Below, piece after piece: positions 32,577 through 46,400 of a DNA stretch of 64,000 bases. Within the stretch, counting starts at the first letter, position 1, and the number at the start of each line of letters is the position of its first letter. The position numbers were made by a program, and so were the translations under genes. Where the stretch lies: positions 67,680,370 through 67,744,369 of the forward strand of contig CM055096.1 in assembly GCA_029204225.1 (NCBI GenBank), written 5' to 3'. The DNA is from Diphasiastrum complanatum. Lineage: Eukaryota > Streptophyta > Lycopodiopsida > Lycopodiales > Lycopodiaceae. The notes below the pieces were generated by a model that worked only from the letters and a program-made list of their open reading frames with translations, was not told the origin of the DNA and ran no database searches.

Positions 32577-35243
32577 AAACGGTTTTTGGAGAGCTCAAGA
32601 GAGCCATAAGAATTATTAAAATATTATACACTATTTCAGCTAATAGCTTTGACTTGTCATAGCTTTTTAATTGTAGCTTAACATATCATTGGAAAGCACT
32701 CGTCAAGCGCTTTCCAACGCACCAAACTTCGATAAAATCGGACTTACCAGTAAGAAGTTATGCCATTTTTAATGTGGACTCAAAAAGTTGTGTTACGTAG
32801 ATTTCAAACTTGAGTGTTTTGATTGGTCCATGTGTAAGAAAAATTTGAGAAAAAATCTTTACAAAAGGCCCTTTTTTGATTTAGAACTCCTCTAATGCAA
32901 CAATTTGTTGTTGGTTCTCTTTGTCGTCCTTAGCTACCTCATACCTCGATAATAAGATCCATGGATTTTGTTATGAAGTAGCACCAGCCGAGTCCTCCCA
33001 TGAGGCATCCATCTCACAAAGTCGTCGACGGGTATGCAGCAAGATCGTTATTTCTGACTCACCTCTCTCATCTCGTCATCGAACTCGACAACCATCATCG
33101 GCTACAACCCCCCGCTGCCACTCGCACCGCACTACCTGTTCTCCAACCACCAATGATTTTCTTGCCTTTGCCAAAAAAGCTCTAAATGTAGGAGATCTCA
33201 CTTACTCCAAAAAGCTCACATAGAAATGAATCTATCACACTCTAATAGGAACTCGAGGTGGGGAGGAGTACCTTTTGATTGGACCCCTTTTCTACCTCCA
33301 AATTTGATTGGTTGAGTGACATATGAACCCTCAACTTGATTGGACCATGGCCAAATTGGTGGATTTCTCTTTTGATTGGTCACTAGATCTCATGCCAACA
33401 CATAGTGTTTCACACATCCAACATTGTTATGACAAATGTAACAAGCCTAATCTAGCTCGAGCCACATCGACAAACTCTAATTTTGGCCTAATCATCATTT
33501 TACATGTGTACTTGCTCGAGCTCCTAAGCCAAAATTGGCCTAAACATCCACTAACACATGGATGCAGACTCAAAAAGTACATACACCCCCTAACTCAAAA
33601 TAGATACTTTTACAAAGTTTCACATTAAGTGTTAAGGCCAAAAAAATCCTACGACTACAAATCTTCAATGGTGTCACTGAATAGAATTTCAAATTAGCTT
33701 TTAAGCCATAAGTTAGATTGTCCAGAGTATAATTCTTCACACTCTTTTATTGATCTTAAAAGGTGCATTAGACTTGATGTGTTATGTTTCAACTTTTCAA
33801 AATTTTCCTTAGTTATCTTGAAATAAAAGTTGTTTATTGTATAGTTTAAATTCAATGCATGATTGAGCCATGTGAGTAAATAGATTATGTTTCAAACCAT
33901 AGAAATAAAAAAAATATGGGCCTTTGAATTTTTTTGGATTACATATATTATCTTGTTTGATAGTTGAATGATGTCATCATTCTTTTGTGAAGTTGAAAGT
34001 GGTGAGTAGCATGTTGGCAACTATCATCAATATGCTCTTATAAGATGGGCTAAGAAGTCTTGATTCACCATTGGAGACCATGGTTGAAAGGAGCGATAAT
34101 GCATCTGTGCATGCTAAGAAACTTACTATATTGTATATAATTGCTTGTACATCAATGAAAGAATTGTTGTTGATAATTTCATATCCCTTATATGTATTCT
34201 ACATTACTCTATAGTCCTCCTTGTGTGTAGTCCTCTTAGACTTAGACTTGTAAATTTTTATAGCTTCAAAGATATAAGCATTATTTCTTTGAGGGATATG
34301 GCCTATATGACACAATTATCAATTACATCTTTTTGATCCATTGCTAGCAAGTCACAATTCTTGCATGTGACATTATTGCTTAGTTTATGCTTTTGCTTAC
34401 TTGTACTTAGTTCCTTGTCCCTTAACTCCAAAAAATAATAATATGAATATGGCTCTTCCATTTGTGCTCATTGATGCTATGGTGGTTTTTCTTTGCAATT
34501 TGTGTATTGCTAAATTCTATAAATTGGGGCGTCTTATCCAATAAACTATTTTCCATGTGTCACTAATCATAAGTAGTCCCTTAGTTTGAGTTCCTTACAT
34601 TCCAGACAAACACCTAAACAATTTTCATTTTCTCATGTGTGATGGCTTTGGCTCATTGATTAGCTAAAGTTTGATCTTCTCAAGGTGTGCCAAATTTTTA
34701 TTAGATCATTTGTTAAGACACAAAGAGCTATCCATAAAATCCTTTTGAAGTGGAAGTCAATTGTTTCCAAATTTGCATGCTTATGATTTTCTCACTTGCA
34801 TAGTTTTAATGTGAAATGTTATCTTTAATCCTTAAAGGCCATACTACAACATATTAAATGGCCTTTTAACTTTTACAAGATAGTGATTTTAATTTTTCTA
34901 GAAATAAAATATCAAAGCCTCATATCATTGTTGGCATTCTTGCTCTAAAAAACCTATCATAAAAGGAATGGGTTGACATAGGAGGATAGCTTAGCCTAGA
35001 TTCTTTAGCTTGTACAACTTGTAAAAGATAAATTCAACTGAATCATTGTGAAGATAATATATTTGTCCTCCAATAAGATGTAAGTTGGTTGGGACTTTCT
35101 TTTTTCTCATTGGTTACAAGCCTGCTGACTACAAAATGAGGACATTAAAGAGAAAGACAAGGATTTTTTATAGTAATCTCACAAATGATAAAAGTGGAAC
35201 AGGTTTTTACATCTATACATACATCTATACATATACATATATA

Positions 35244-35245
<2 letters not shown>
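32577..35245. other. No recognisable gene
   Basis: AT-rich DNA. Frames of about 100 codons at 32921-33223 and 33323-33628 are low in complexity or show no motif. Words such as GGAAAGC and TTCCAACGC near 32695-32720 are of the kind seen in old LTRs. Nothing further can be supported. Confidence 0.5.

Positions 35246-35282
<37 letters not shown>
35246..35282. repeat. (AC)18 microsatellite
   Basis: Uninterrupted AC repeats flanked by CATATA/TATACA simple sequence on both sides. Confidence 0.97.
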
Positions 35283-35290
<8 letters not shown>

Positions 35291-37740
35291 CATCATATTT
35301 ATGTCTATAAATGTAAAATACTAAAGATGTTTTATCATGGCATTATGGCAAGCAATTTCCTTTTGATGAAAATTATCGGTCAAGAAACATTTAATTATAA
35401 GCAGCATAATATGCCTACTAGATGTTTTGCAAGATGAGTACCATTTGCTAAGTCACAAACATTGATACAATAATTTAGATTCTTCTAACGTGAAAAGGAA
35501 TTTTAAATGATAATATTGTGAAAAGCTAAGCATGTGAATTTTTACAAGGATCATCACAAGAGTTGAATATTCATGGTCAATGAATATGGCCAAAAGTTTT
35601 GTGCTACCCGACTTTATCTATACTCACATATTGATAGTAATATAAAAACAATTATAATGCCAAGTGCATTAGAACACCATAGTTGAAAAAGAATCCAGAT
35701 ATGTATCTAGACCTAACAAAGACAAATATATAAATTCCATTAAAATAATACTTATTTCAAAAAAAGTACATGGGATTTTGAAGACACTTTAAAGACATTG
35801 GTAGTTTTAAGTTTGTCATATTAAACCAATATCTCTTGCGTATTATTCCATGTGATACATGTTTAATTATGATATGAGAGTCACGCGACCATGGTTGATA
35901 ACTTCACTAAAGACTTGGTCAATGGTAGGTCATCATTTTTCATGCTTGATAGGAAATATTATTTTTTCATTTTACGTAGCTATACTTTCTTGGTAAGACT
36001 TTGATTGTGAACATTCTTTTAGTCTTTGTATGCAGTCTTCTCCACATAAAAGTAAATCTTTCATGTTTGCTTAGTTACAATTACTTATATTTGTGTAGTA
36101 CAATGCTAGTTAGTTATATTGTAAATAACTTTTTTCTATAGATGGTTTCACATAAATGAATTATCAATATTACACAAAGAGGTACAAATTTGATGAGTGT
36201 AGTAGACGAGATCTTGATTGAATAAGATATTTGGTCATATTCTATCTGACATAATATGTTGACATTTACTCCTTACAACTTTTTAGATGTCGATATTTGA
36301 ATATTTTATGGCATTGTTCAATCTAATGAAGAATGACACTAGTTCATGGTAAGCTTTGTAAGAATATAGTTGCATGGACAATAAATTAGGGCTATGATGG
36401 TTTTAAAGGTGGATGATATGGCTTGAATGCAATGTTAAATATCATGACAATTAATTTTCAATGTTTTATAGGAACTCATTTTTTCAAAAGCTATCTCTAC
36501 ACAACAACTTTTGACCAAAAATAGAGTTCCAAGGTGTATACATAGATAATTGAATGTACTAAACTAATGGGCCACTTGACTTGCCAAACATGACTTGGGA
36601 CCCATGCATTACTTTAGAAAACTTATAGGTCATGTTTCAAGAACTTTCTCATGTACATTGTATGCCTAACAATGTTGAGATGTATGTGGTTAAAAGTGCG
36701 TCATATGTAAGCCTTCTATCAATATTTCCGAAGAAAGTAAAAATGGTGGCACAATGCTTTACAAGAAGACATTCATGTACCTTAGCTATGTTGTACCCTT
36801 GAAATTATAAGTATATTTTGCCTCGTAGTATTGCTAATATTATTTTGTGGATAACTTCTTTTGGATATATTGCTGAAATCAATGTAGGTAGGGGAGTTTA
36901 GCCTTTGATACCATATTTTACTCTTAAAATAATACTTCCACTATTGAATTTATACAAAAGTACATGTTAAAATAATAAAAAAGGCGAACTATAAATAACA
37001 CTATAGTATCATAGCTACACACTTACCACTAGGATAACAAAGCAAGCTGAAGGCTTAGTTCTTCCAAAGAAAACAATTCTTGGCAATAGAAGGCTGAATC
37101 AAAAGTAATCTATTACATGTCACTTCTTGTTTCCTTTTGACTCTTCTAACCTCTTTGAATGGGTTGGAACTACTTGCCAAGATAGCTAAGTTGATTTGAC
37201 TTGCAATGGAAGATCTCAAATTATGCTTTCCCTTTAACTACTTTGATTGCCACTCGATCATTGCATTTGTTTGATGTTTTAAATAAATGAGCATCTGATA
37301 GTTCTATAACTTGTGAAGGTCCATTGCTCTCTCAATATGTGAAGGCTCTATAGGTGTAAGAGTGAACAGTAGGTTCTAGCACTAAAATACACAGAATCAG
37401 CACGAAGAGTTTGTTCTACCTAATTAGCTATTGCAGGTGGTAGCTGATAGCTTTACTCCACATAATGAATGTCAGAGGTCTTGGGCATTTGAAGTGTTCT
37501 TAAAAATAGCAAAAGGCTATGTAATAAAAAGAGCATCTATTCATTGATGACCAAGATATTTACATGTATAAGAATATGATTGTGGCAAGCCCGTGAAATA
37601 AATCTTTTTGGATATACACATAGTACAATAGCTAGATTGCTGGTTGTTCAAGTAGAGGAGAATTATGTTTCCACATGATACAAGATTTGCATGTGATGAC
37701 TAGTGAAAGTGCTACAATGGGTCCTAAAGCATCGTGAAAT
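35283..37740. other. No recognisable gene
   Basis: AT-rich sequence without coding homology, terminal repeats or primer sites that I can identify. No frame exceeds about 60 codons. Confidence 0.5.
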
Positions 37741-37744
37741 CACT

Positions 37745-38570
37745 TTTTCCTGTTTTACAAATAAAACCTGTAGCCTCCTACAACTTAAACCATGCTTCAC
37801 AGCAAACTATGTATTCTACATTGCACCCATCGGATACAACAACACTTACTAAGTAAGTGCAGTGAGAATTACAAAACTTGACCAGAGCCTTGGGAGTAGG
37901 TGGCCTTCCCATGAAGCAGGCAATCATAGTAGAATTTTGTAGTTCAGAGGAAAAACTTCAAGGAAATGGGCGAATGAGATTTGAATGTTATATTACTCTC
38001 TGAAGTCTGACGAGATACTGTAGTGGGAATGCGACTTGTCAAGGGAGTATATGCACAAGCATCTGTCGTCATCAGACCATCATTTGTCAAGCGAGCAGTA
38101 GTCTTATGGCTTAGGTTCGCTTCAGTTACTACCTCTGCAAACGAATGATCTCTCCTTTTGAATCATTGTTCACTAGCACCAACTCCATTGGAAGAAGTGC
38201 GAGGTTCACAAACAGGCTGTCCATCACTAGTAGAAGTCAGATGACTATTATTCTTGAGCTTGCTGTTGACTGCTTTTGATCCATCACAATCAACAGGTTG
38301 CAACCGGAACTTGAAAACGTTGGTGTACTGAATTAATCATCATGGTTTAACTCGCTCCTGAATTGCCTTGAATTACTGCCTGCAGTAGAAAGTTCTCCAT
38401 TCCAATTTCCCAGACAGAAGGCCTTGCTGTAGAGCTGAGGCAGCTCGTTACAGATTAGAGTAAAGAATGAGTTGTTTCAGAGGCGAGGTAGCTTGTTTCA
38501 GATCAATATCGCCATCTTTTCTACCTTCCTTGCTGCCCTCATCGCCTAGAAACTGCCCATCTCCTTGCTA
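37745..38570 (-). pseudogene. Unidentified decayed coding sequence, possibly of host origin
   Basis: The minus strand keeps one largely open frame from about 38557 down to 37940 with a few stops. It starts DGQFLGDEGSKEGRK, continues SALQQGLLSGKLEWRTFYC and TNVFKFRLQPVDCDGSK, then QPVCEPRTSSNGVGASEQ (stop) FKRRDHSFAEVV, and ends SHSPISLKFFL. It is hydrophilic and Ser/Thr-rich, more GC-rich than its surroundings, and unlike any retroelement domain. Below it, to about 37745, frame-shifted Cys-containing sequence (CNVEYIVCCEAWFKL) may be the downstream part. I do not recognise the family. Confidence 0.4.
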
Positions 38571-38801
38571 TCTAGGCACTACTACATATTTTAATAGCAT
38601 TTGAACTGTCGCAGTGAACACTAGGGTTCTAGAAAGAAAACATTTCTCTTGCGTTAGAGACTAGACCAAACTTGACCGTCCATTTTGGGCAGATTATTTT
38701 AAGTCATGTGCTTGTGGCAATTTCATCGATACTTCTTGACTGATTTGACAACATATGATTTAATTGTTGTTTTATTTTCGCCGAAAAATGTGGACTTATC
38801 G
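38571..38801. other. No recognisable gene
   Basis: Flank of the unidentified relic. TTTCTTTCTAG on the minus strand near 38630 could be a splice acceptor for it, without further support. Confidence 0.3.
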
Positions 38802-38945
38802 CGTCATGTATTGGCCAACAGTAGGCAAATCTCGGAAAATAATCTAGCAATTAAGTAAACTATGGGCCAATCACGTCATGTATTGGCCAATGGTTGTCAA
38901 ATTTCGGAAAATAATTTAGCAACTAAGTAAACTATGGCAAATCTA
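38802..38945. repeat. 72-bp tandem duplication
   Basis: Two direct units (38802-38873 and 38874-38945) share CGTCATGTATTGGCCAA, TCGGAAAATAAT and AAGTAAACTATGG, with about ten differences. A third partial unit may start near 39028 (TCATGTATT). Confidence 0.85.
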
Positions 38946-41123
38946 TGATGATTTTTGATAAATTTGGCAATATTTTATTTTATTATTACTTCATTTTGCC
39001 ATGTTGAGTTCTTGCATTGGCCTATTATGTCATGTATTAATGGTCATGGGTTGGTCAATTTGTAAATTAATTAGGCTTGCCACTCTCGTGGCTCTCTCGA
39101 TTAATTTAAGAAATTTCCCTCCCAATGGCCATCTATCAACTTTCTACAAAGATACATGGATAACCATGAAATAATCAAAAGGGTTACTAACCTATGTGGA
39201 GAGCACATTCGAGTCTTGCAACCTCCTCAACAAATGTCAAAAAGGAATGATGGATATGAGCAATGATATATCGCATGATAAATTTTGCCCAATGATTGCT
39301 CTAATCATTATTGTCAGTATTTGCCTCGAACATAGTGTCCAAATAAAAGAGATACACATTCGTTTTTTCAAAAAAGTCAATGTGTTTTTTTTCCTGCCAA
39401 ATTTTTAAACATTTCAAAAATTCAAAAGAGTTACTTTGTTGAAATTTACAAATAGAGGCACTCACTATGCAATGGAAAATGCAAAACCTAAGATCAGTAC
39501 TATAGGGACAAGATTATTTTTTTTTGTCAAATGTTTCATCATGCTCATCATGTATTATTTATTTATTTGTTATTTATTTATTATTATTAAATTTTTAATT
39601 GTCAATTTATATTTCAAATTTTAAAATTTAGTAAATTTTTTTATTTATTTTATGCTATAGATGTTTTGCTATGCTCTGCATGGCTTCGCAACAAACTTAT
39701 CAACATGCAAATTCCTATGGTAAGCATAGGAATGGCCACAGCTTCGTTGACAACTTTAACATAGAAATGAACATGGGTTTGTTGTCACAAGCAACAAAGT
39801 TGCCAACAAAGCGATGCTCTCTTCAACAAAAATGACATCGTCAATTATTTTGCTGCCAAAAGCAACAAAGTTGCAGACAAAGTTTAAAGAATAAAAAATA
39901 AAAAATTAGGAAGTAAATTTAATATATAACAAAATCAAAATTTAAATATTTAAAAACTGTAGAGATTTAAGTATATTCTAATATTTTTAATAAAGACATG
40001 AATTTAAATGTGTCATGATCTTAACAAAATTTAAGTTGGGAACCTTGTTGCACTTTTGTCTACTGAAAATAGTGGAAGACATTGTCATAACTAGGGTATT
40101 TTGCAAAACAAATTAGAAGGAGAGCTCGCAGCTCGCGCATGCCAAAATGGATTAGGTAGTTAATGTTTGGAAGTGTCTGGTGTATAAAAGCATGGGTTCC
40201 AGTGCACGAGAGAATCCGCCACCATTAATTGATCTGGGTTGTCCAAGATTAAAGGTTTGAAATATCCTCAATCTTGACTGTTGGATTTCCAAGAAAATGA
40301 CTTTTTGAAGTGTTGAAGGGGCCGAATGTGTAGAATTCCCTTCAACTTCATTAAAAAAAAGGAATTTTGAAAGGCTAAAAGAGACTTATATGCATGAAAG
40401 GCTGAGAGGCTTAAAAAAAATGCAGTTCATTTTTTCTTTTGTCTATATCTCTCACTAAAAGGCTCTTATTTTTGTCAAGAATTGCTCTAAATTGAACTTT
40501 TGGCAGGAGCTAGTTAGTGAGTTTTCTTACAATGAACAAAATACATAAATGTTATTTTTTAGGGAGAATTATGTCTCATTCTCATCATTATTTAGGTCCA
40601 ATCTAATTCTACGACAATCTTAAACTATTAAAAATATTCCTACGAATGTACAAGCTATGATCATCCTCATCATCGCTAACTTCCTCTAGCAATTTACCTC
40701 ATCAAACAATGGCAATCTCATCATTGATTGTCTTTCTTTGTTCATATCTACAGTTGTGATTTCTTCCTTAGTCATTTATGCATCAAATGGAGCTTGGATC
40801 AAGGGTTCTAGCTCTAGTAATTTTGTAAGAAATGTGGCCGCATCCTTGTTCTTCAAATATACATCATTTTCTTGTCTTGAATTGGACGACATACAACCAC
40901 TAAAAGGATAATCGATCTGGATAAAATATTATCTACAACAAAAAAATAAAATCAATACATAATGTGATATCATAATTATAAATTTAAAGTGATCAAACAC
41001 AAAGATCATGTAATCTGCAAGATAGTTACACATATTCATATTGTCATGGCCATACAAACATGTCATATCAGTTCATAGGTATCACTTACGTCAAATCGAT
41101 TGCAAAGAACCCAACACATTCTT
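38946..41123. other. No recognisable gene
   Basis: AT-rich. Two short + frames (39196-39408, 39436-39624) show no motif. Near 39690-39870 the word GCAACAAA(G/C)TT recurs several times in both contexts, like a small decayed repeat. Nothing else is supportable. Confidence 0.5.
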
Positions 41124-41325
41124 TCTAACTATATGGCATTGTTTCCACAATAGTTAACTTTGAACTATCCCACATCAAAGATCAAGTACTTTCCGTTATC
41201 TCTATAATCAACCTCATAAATATGTTGAAGTGTGCTAACAAAGTCTAGGTAATCTGAGATGATGTTTGGGTTGTTCTCACTACAACTCCCTTGTTGAAAT
41301 TATGCCATTATGTCGCAATTCAATG
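41124..41325 (-). pseudogene. Possible DUF4216-like relic of a CACTA transposase
   Basis: A minus frame reads LQHIYEVDYRDNGKYLIFDV, then a stop and FKVNY. The spacing resembles the DUF4216 domain at the C-terminus of plant CACTA transposases (a YGVLxDIxEL, then LFKCDWFDV pattern). There is no other transposase segment nearby, so the call rests on one short motif. Confidence 0.3.
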
Positions 41326-43429
41326 CACATCGTTTGGTGTCAATGGCCTCAAAATGAATATCTTGAAAAGGACAACATATCTTGAATATTTTAGGGTTTA
41401 GAAATGTAGAATTATAGTAAACAAATACATTTCACCATTTTCAAATTTGAAACATTTAATTATACTGACCTGCCATGAAAAATTGCAAGCTAATTTCCAC
41501 TTTTCTTCTATCACAGTGTTCATCATTTTCTAATGCTTTTTTGAGAATATTATAAATCCATTCGCATGTGCAGCGCTCATCAATTTCATGCAAATTCTAA
41601 GTCACACACGATCTTATTCTTTCTCTTATAAGAGTATTTTTGTTTTCAATGTCTCAAGGCCATACTTCTCTCATTTTTGGCTTTTAAATCATACTTTGAA
41701 ATCCACTTATACGTTCTTCCACAATTGTATAAAATGAACCCTCCAGTTTTATCACATAATAATGTGATATTTTTCTTATGATGCCTTTTTCTTGTGGTAA
41801 TTCACCTTTAACAAGTTTATCCTTTTCATCACACCATAACCTTGCTACACTAGGACGTATTTTCGGAGAGATATTTTGTGATATAAAACAAATATTCTTG
41901 AAAATTCAACCTTTTGCAATGCTATCTTCTTGTATTGCCTTTTATCTCATGAAGTTCTTAGAACTACGCTCAAGGTAGAACATCCATGTAGTGTGCACGA
42001 GACTGTTGGGGATAGTGTTTGATGATGCAGCAGAAGTTCTCCCCAATGAGAAAAATATGAAATTATCGATTCTTTCGATATTTAGACAATTGCTAGATTG
42101 TTAGATCATTCGTTTAACTTAGTAGAATATCGTGATAGGTGTTGTGGACAACCATGAAGAGTGCGAGTAGTTAGGCACCTATGACAACCATGCGTTCTTT
42201 GATAGATATTTGATGTTAATTTTGGAAGTAGATTATCAAATAAAAAAAGAGAGAAAAGAAAACAAGAGCATTCGAACATGAACAATGGACATAGATAATA
42301 GAAAATCTATGAATTGTAATTGTTGTAATACAATGATCAGATCATGAAAGAAATCTTGTGACCAATAAGGTTCACAGTAATTGTGCACTAGACATTGTGA
42401 TCCTACTAATGATTCAATTATTTCTGATTCGATTGTTTTAATTGGATATATGTCTATCTCACTCTGATATTATATACAAAGTTTAGACTTATCGACTAAT
42501 CAGTTCTTGTAAATGATGTGTTTAATACTATGTGTTTACAAGATATGACTATACTACTAGAACAATCATATACTGTGAACTATAGTCAATAAGAAGACAT
42601 TGATGAGCAATTGCATACAATGGCATGATTGAATAATGACATAATCTGCATTGGATTTGTTTTACATCCATGTCCAGTATGTGGGATTTGGAATAATTCA
42701 TGACATGGTACTGATACAATCTTATGATTGCATGTCGATTAAAAAGTCAAAAGGGTGCTTAGATAGTGATTTTTAGCTATAAATTGGGGTTTTTGGACTA
42801 GAAATGGGCTAAAAACCATAATTGACTAAAATCAGAACTTGTAATGCTTGCATGTAATTGATTTGGAGGAATTTGGGTCTGGTTACACTTAATTATTGTG
42901 GATTTGATCCACAAATTTTGGTCAAAAAACAAGGTTTTTTGATGGTTTTTGGACTAATTTTGTATATTTTCATAAAATTCATGGCCAATAATTTTCATGC
43001 ATGTTTTTAGAGGTGTAATGAAGTTGCACTAAGGCTTTCATGAAGTTTTCTTAGGATTGGACACCATTAAGGGTCTCAAAAAGTTAAAAAAATAGTGTAT
43101 TTTTTAGTTTTGAGCATGATTAACTCTCAATTGGTGGTCTGAAACTATTGGTTCTTGTTAAAATATTAAATATATCATGGATTTCCTTTGATTTGAGCCA
43201 TCATGCATCCAATTTGGTTGTGTGAGGCTTAGGCACCATTATGTTGAAGTTTTGCTTGTTGAAGGAGTCCAAAATTGCAATTTTTGCATGATCTAAGCTT
43301 ATGATTGCTTGTAAGACATGATATAAGCCTCTATACCTCTCTAATGAACCTTAGAATAGTGCTTGTAACCTCTGATTGGATGCATATTGGGCTGGAGATG
43401 GATTGTTTGAAATATCAGCTTGTAGAAGT
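41326..43429. other. No recognisable gene
   Basis: AT-rich. Its right part may be the diverged 5' end of the LARD copy that is clear from about 43430, but no LTR or primer site was found here. Confidence 0.4.
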
Positions 43430-46400
43430 GCACCCTCCTACCTGAATCTGGATCATATAGCTCGCACGTGTGAAGCTTAGGTGGAAGGGTGACATGAAAG
43501 GTGTCTTGTAGACCTAATCTCCCTCTGTGCTTTACAACGACCAATTTGGTGTCCTCTAGAGAAAGTTATGGCTATCGAAAGTTTGACAATTTTTGAACTA
43601 AAATTTGAAAATTTTCTCGTAATGTTCTAATGCATGCATGCATGCATGTAACTTAGTGTAGTGCTTGTCTGTTGTTGAAAATGTATGGATAGACCTGTAT
43701 GCATGTTTGGATGCATGGTACATGGGTGTTCAGTAGATTGATCAAAGAAAATTTCATGCATGAAGTTATTTTTAGCAATTTTAGTTCAAAAGGCTGATTT
43801 TCCAATTACTAGGCAATTTACATAAAAATTTGATTACTTTTGGAAATTACTGCATGTCATGTCTGATGCATGGCGGATGTTTTGGAATCCTTTCAGAATG
43901 TGATGGTAACTGTGAAACTGCCAAGTCGATGCTTTAGATCAATTTTCACAGTTTAGGTCCATATCAAACGGAATTTGAAAATCTCAGTTACGTAAATTTT
44001 GGAAAGAACCATGAATGTTTTGGATTTGTTCAAATTCATTGGTGATTGATCAAACAAAAATTGCTTAAAAAGTGAATGACCTTACTGAGTTGAAATTAGT
44101 TAGTTTTGTAAGGTCACAATACCTTTCACTTTTCATTGAAGATTTTTGGGAATCTATCAATTAATAAGGAGCATTTTTGTTTTTGGGGATCAATAAAGAC
44201 CAATAATAATATAAATCTTGTTGTAACAGTTGTTATGCTGATCCATAAGGGGATTTGCCAGTAATTAAGTGCGACACTTAATGAATAAACAGTCAAAATT
44301 GTCTGGTTGATTAGTAGTTAAGTATTACTGATATTTTTTTTCAATCTACACCATATTTGGAAGGGAGGAAAGAGATGAAGCTTGAGAGGTAGTTGATTGG
44401 TTGATCGGGCCGATCAATCTTGTTAATCTACTTTCAATTCCTGAAGTAAAATGATAGCATGTGAGAATAATAATTGGAAATTATATTAGAAGACTGCCTC
44501 TGGGAATTTGGATTTCTTTTCCCAATGTTGATTAGAATTTCAAGAAATTGTTGATTCTAAGAAAAAAGTGAGTGGCAAGTCAGATAATCCATTTATGGAA
44601 CCATCTCTATTTTGCAATTGGATTTGGATCTTGTAAGTGAAAGCAGATGAAGGGTGTTCCATACAAGAATCTAATAACTTGGATTTTATAGAGAATTTCT
44701 TTATAATGACTGAGACAACCAAGAAAAATTCTAACCTGTAAAAGATTTAAATTCTTTTGACCGATTCTGAAATAGATATTGAATATCTAGGATAAGATGG
44801 TATTCGGTTTTGTTGAGATCCATGTTCCTTTTGGGTTAGTGAGTAATAATGAGGCATTTCAGACAGTATTGTACGATATCGTTCACTAGTTGTTATGCCG
44901 ATTGGTATTCTTGAGTAATGCTTAAGGGGCACGAGGGATTTCAATGGTTAGTTGTATCACTTAAAATTGGTTGTGATTTTGATCCTATATTTGGGTATAA
45001 AATAGCCAAATAGTCTTTTTGACTTTTTGGGTAAATAGATCTAGATGCAGAGAATTCTTGGAGGAAAAGCTGGTGGTATGGGACATTGGTGATTCCAAAC
45101 GGGATTTCTTGGGTAACAATGATTTATAAACCGATGGCTAGTGATTACTGTAATGGTTATACTAATAGTAAAATCCATTGGTTTTTTTGTTTGGGATATT
45201 TTGGAAAATTATGAGATATAGAATTGGTTCCCAAATGGTATCTCATTATTTACAAAATCTGGAGCCCCTTAAATCTAATTCTCTTCTGTTTAGACCTCTA
45301 TTTTTTAGAAATTTCTTAAATACGAGACAATTGGATTGAGATTCAATAACTCTTTCCAATTGGAGCTAGGTTCTAAAGGACTGTTATCGTTATATGCCAT
45401 TATACTTCCATATAAGATTTGTGAATATGGCTCAAAATCTGTTGATGTTCTCAATTCATTCAGTGGAATTTAGACTCCCTAGACCCAAATGATTATCTTT
45501 GTTTTATAGTTGATTATTAGATGTAATATTTCTATCACTCGAGATAAGCTATTAATGATTTTGAGGAAAAAGTCCGGTTTGTAATAGTATTTGATACTCC
45601 TTACTGACTTTTTTGAATCTTTAATATCTTATGCCTTGTCTCCTGGGAACATTTTAATCGAAATTATGGAATTTCTTTTAAAAGGGGGAGTAGAAATGGT
45701 AGGAATAAAACTTTCATGGGATCAACCAGTTGCATAGATTTCTTTTAAGAAATCCAATATGTGTGCAAAGGTGGAATTATCCAGTGGGAATAGATAAACT
45801 CTCTAGTGATTGTTTTGAGTAATATGAAACTAGAGGAGTTGTTGGGGGTAATGAGTTGTGAGATATTCATGAATATGATAAGTGGTGGTAAAGATTAAAT
45901 TAAGGTTCACTAATCGATTTGCCAAGTACCATTTTGTTATGGATTGGATCAGATGGAATAAAACTTTAATCTTAACATATGTCCAAATATGTTTGTATAA
46001 GTTGTCCTAATCTTGGTTTGAATACTAAGATCTGTGGTAGGCTGATTGGGTGAAGGAATTTTGTAGTACGAGTTAAATGGTTGGAAAAGTTGTGATGTGG
46101 AATTATTCACTTCAGAGATTTTCCAAATATATTATTTACTCATGAGAAATAGAGTCCTTTTGTAGCTGAGTTGCAAGAATCTTAGTGAGTTATGTGAGTA
46201 ACATATGCGAATTATGGCTGCCAGATTATAGCCTAAGTTTATGTATAGGAACATAGTTGGATATGTTGGTATGTACATCCTAATCTTGTGGATCTGCTAT
46301 GTGTTTCCTATGTACTGAGTTTATATCATATACTTGAACTAGTCATAGTGCATAGACATATGAAAAAGTAATGTGCGGAACAATTACTTGCAAGTTAATG

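Noticed and set aside
32921-33628. Two + frames of about 100 codons
   Set aside because: Compositionally biased peptides with no domain and no conserved neighbours.
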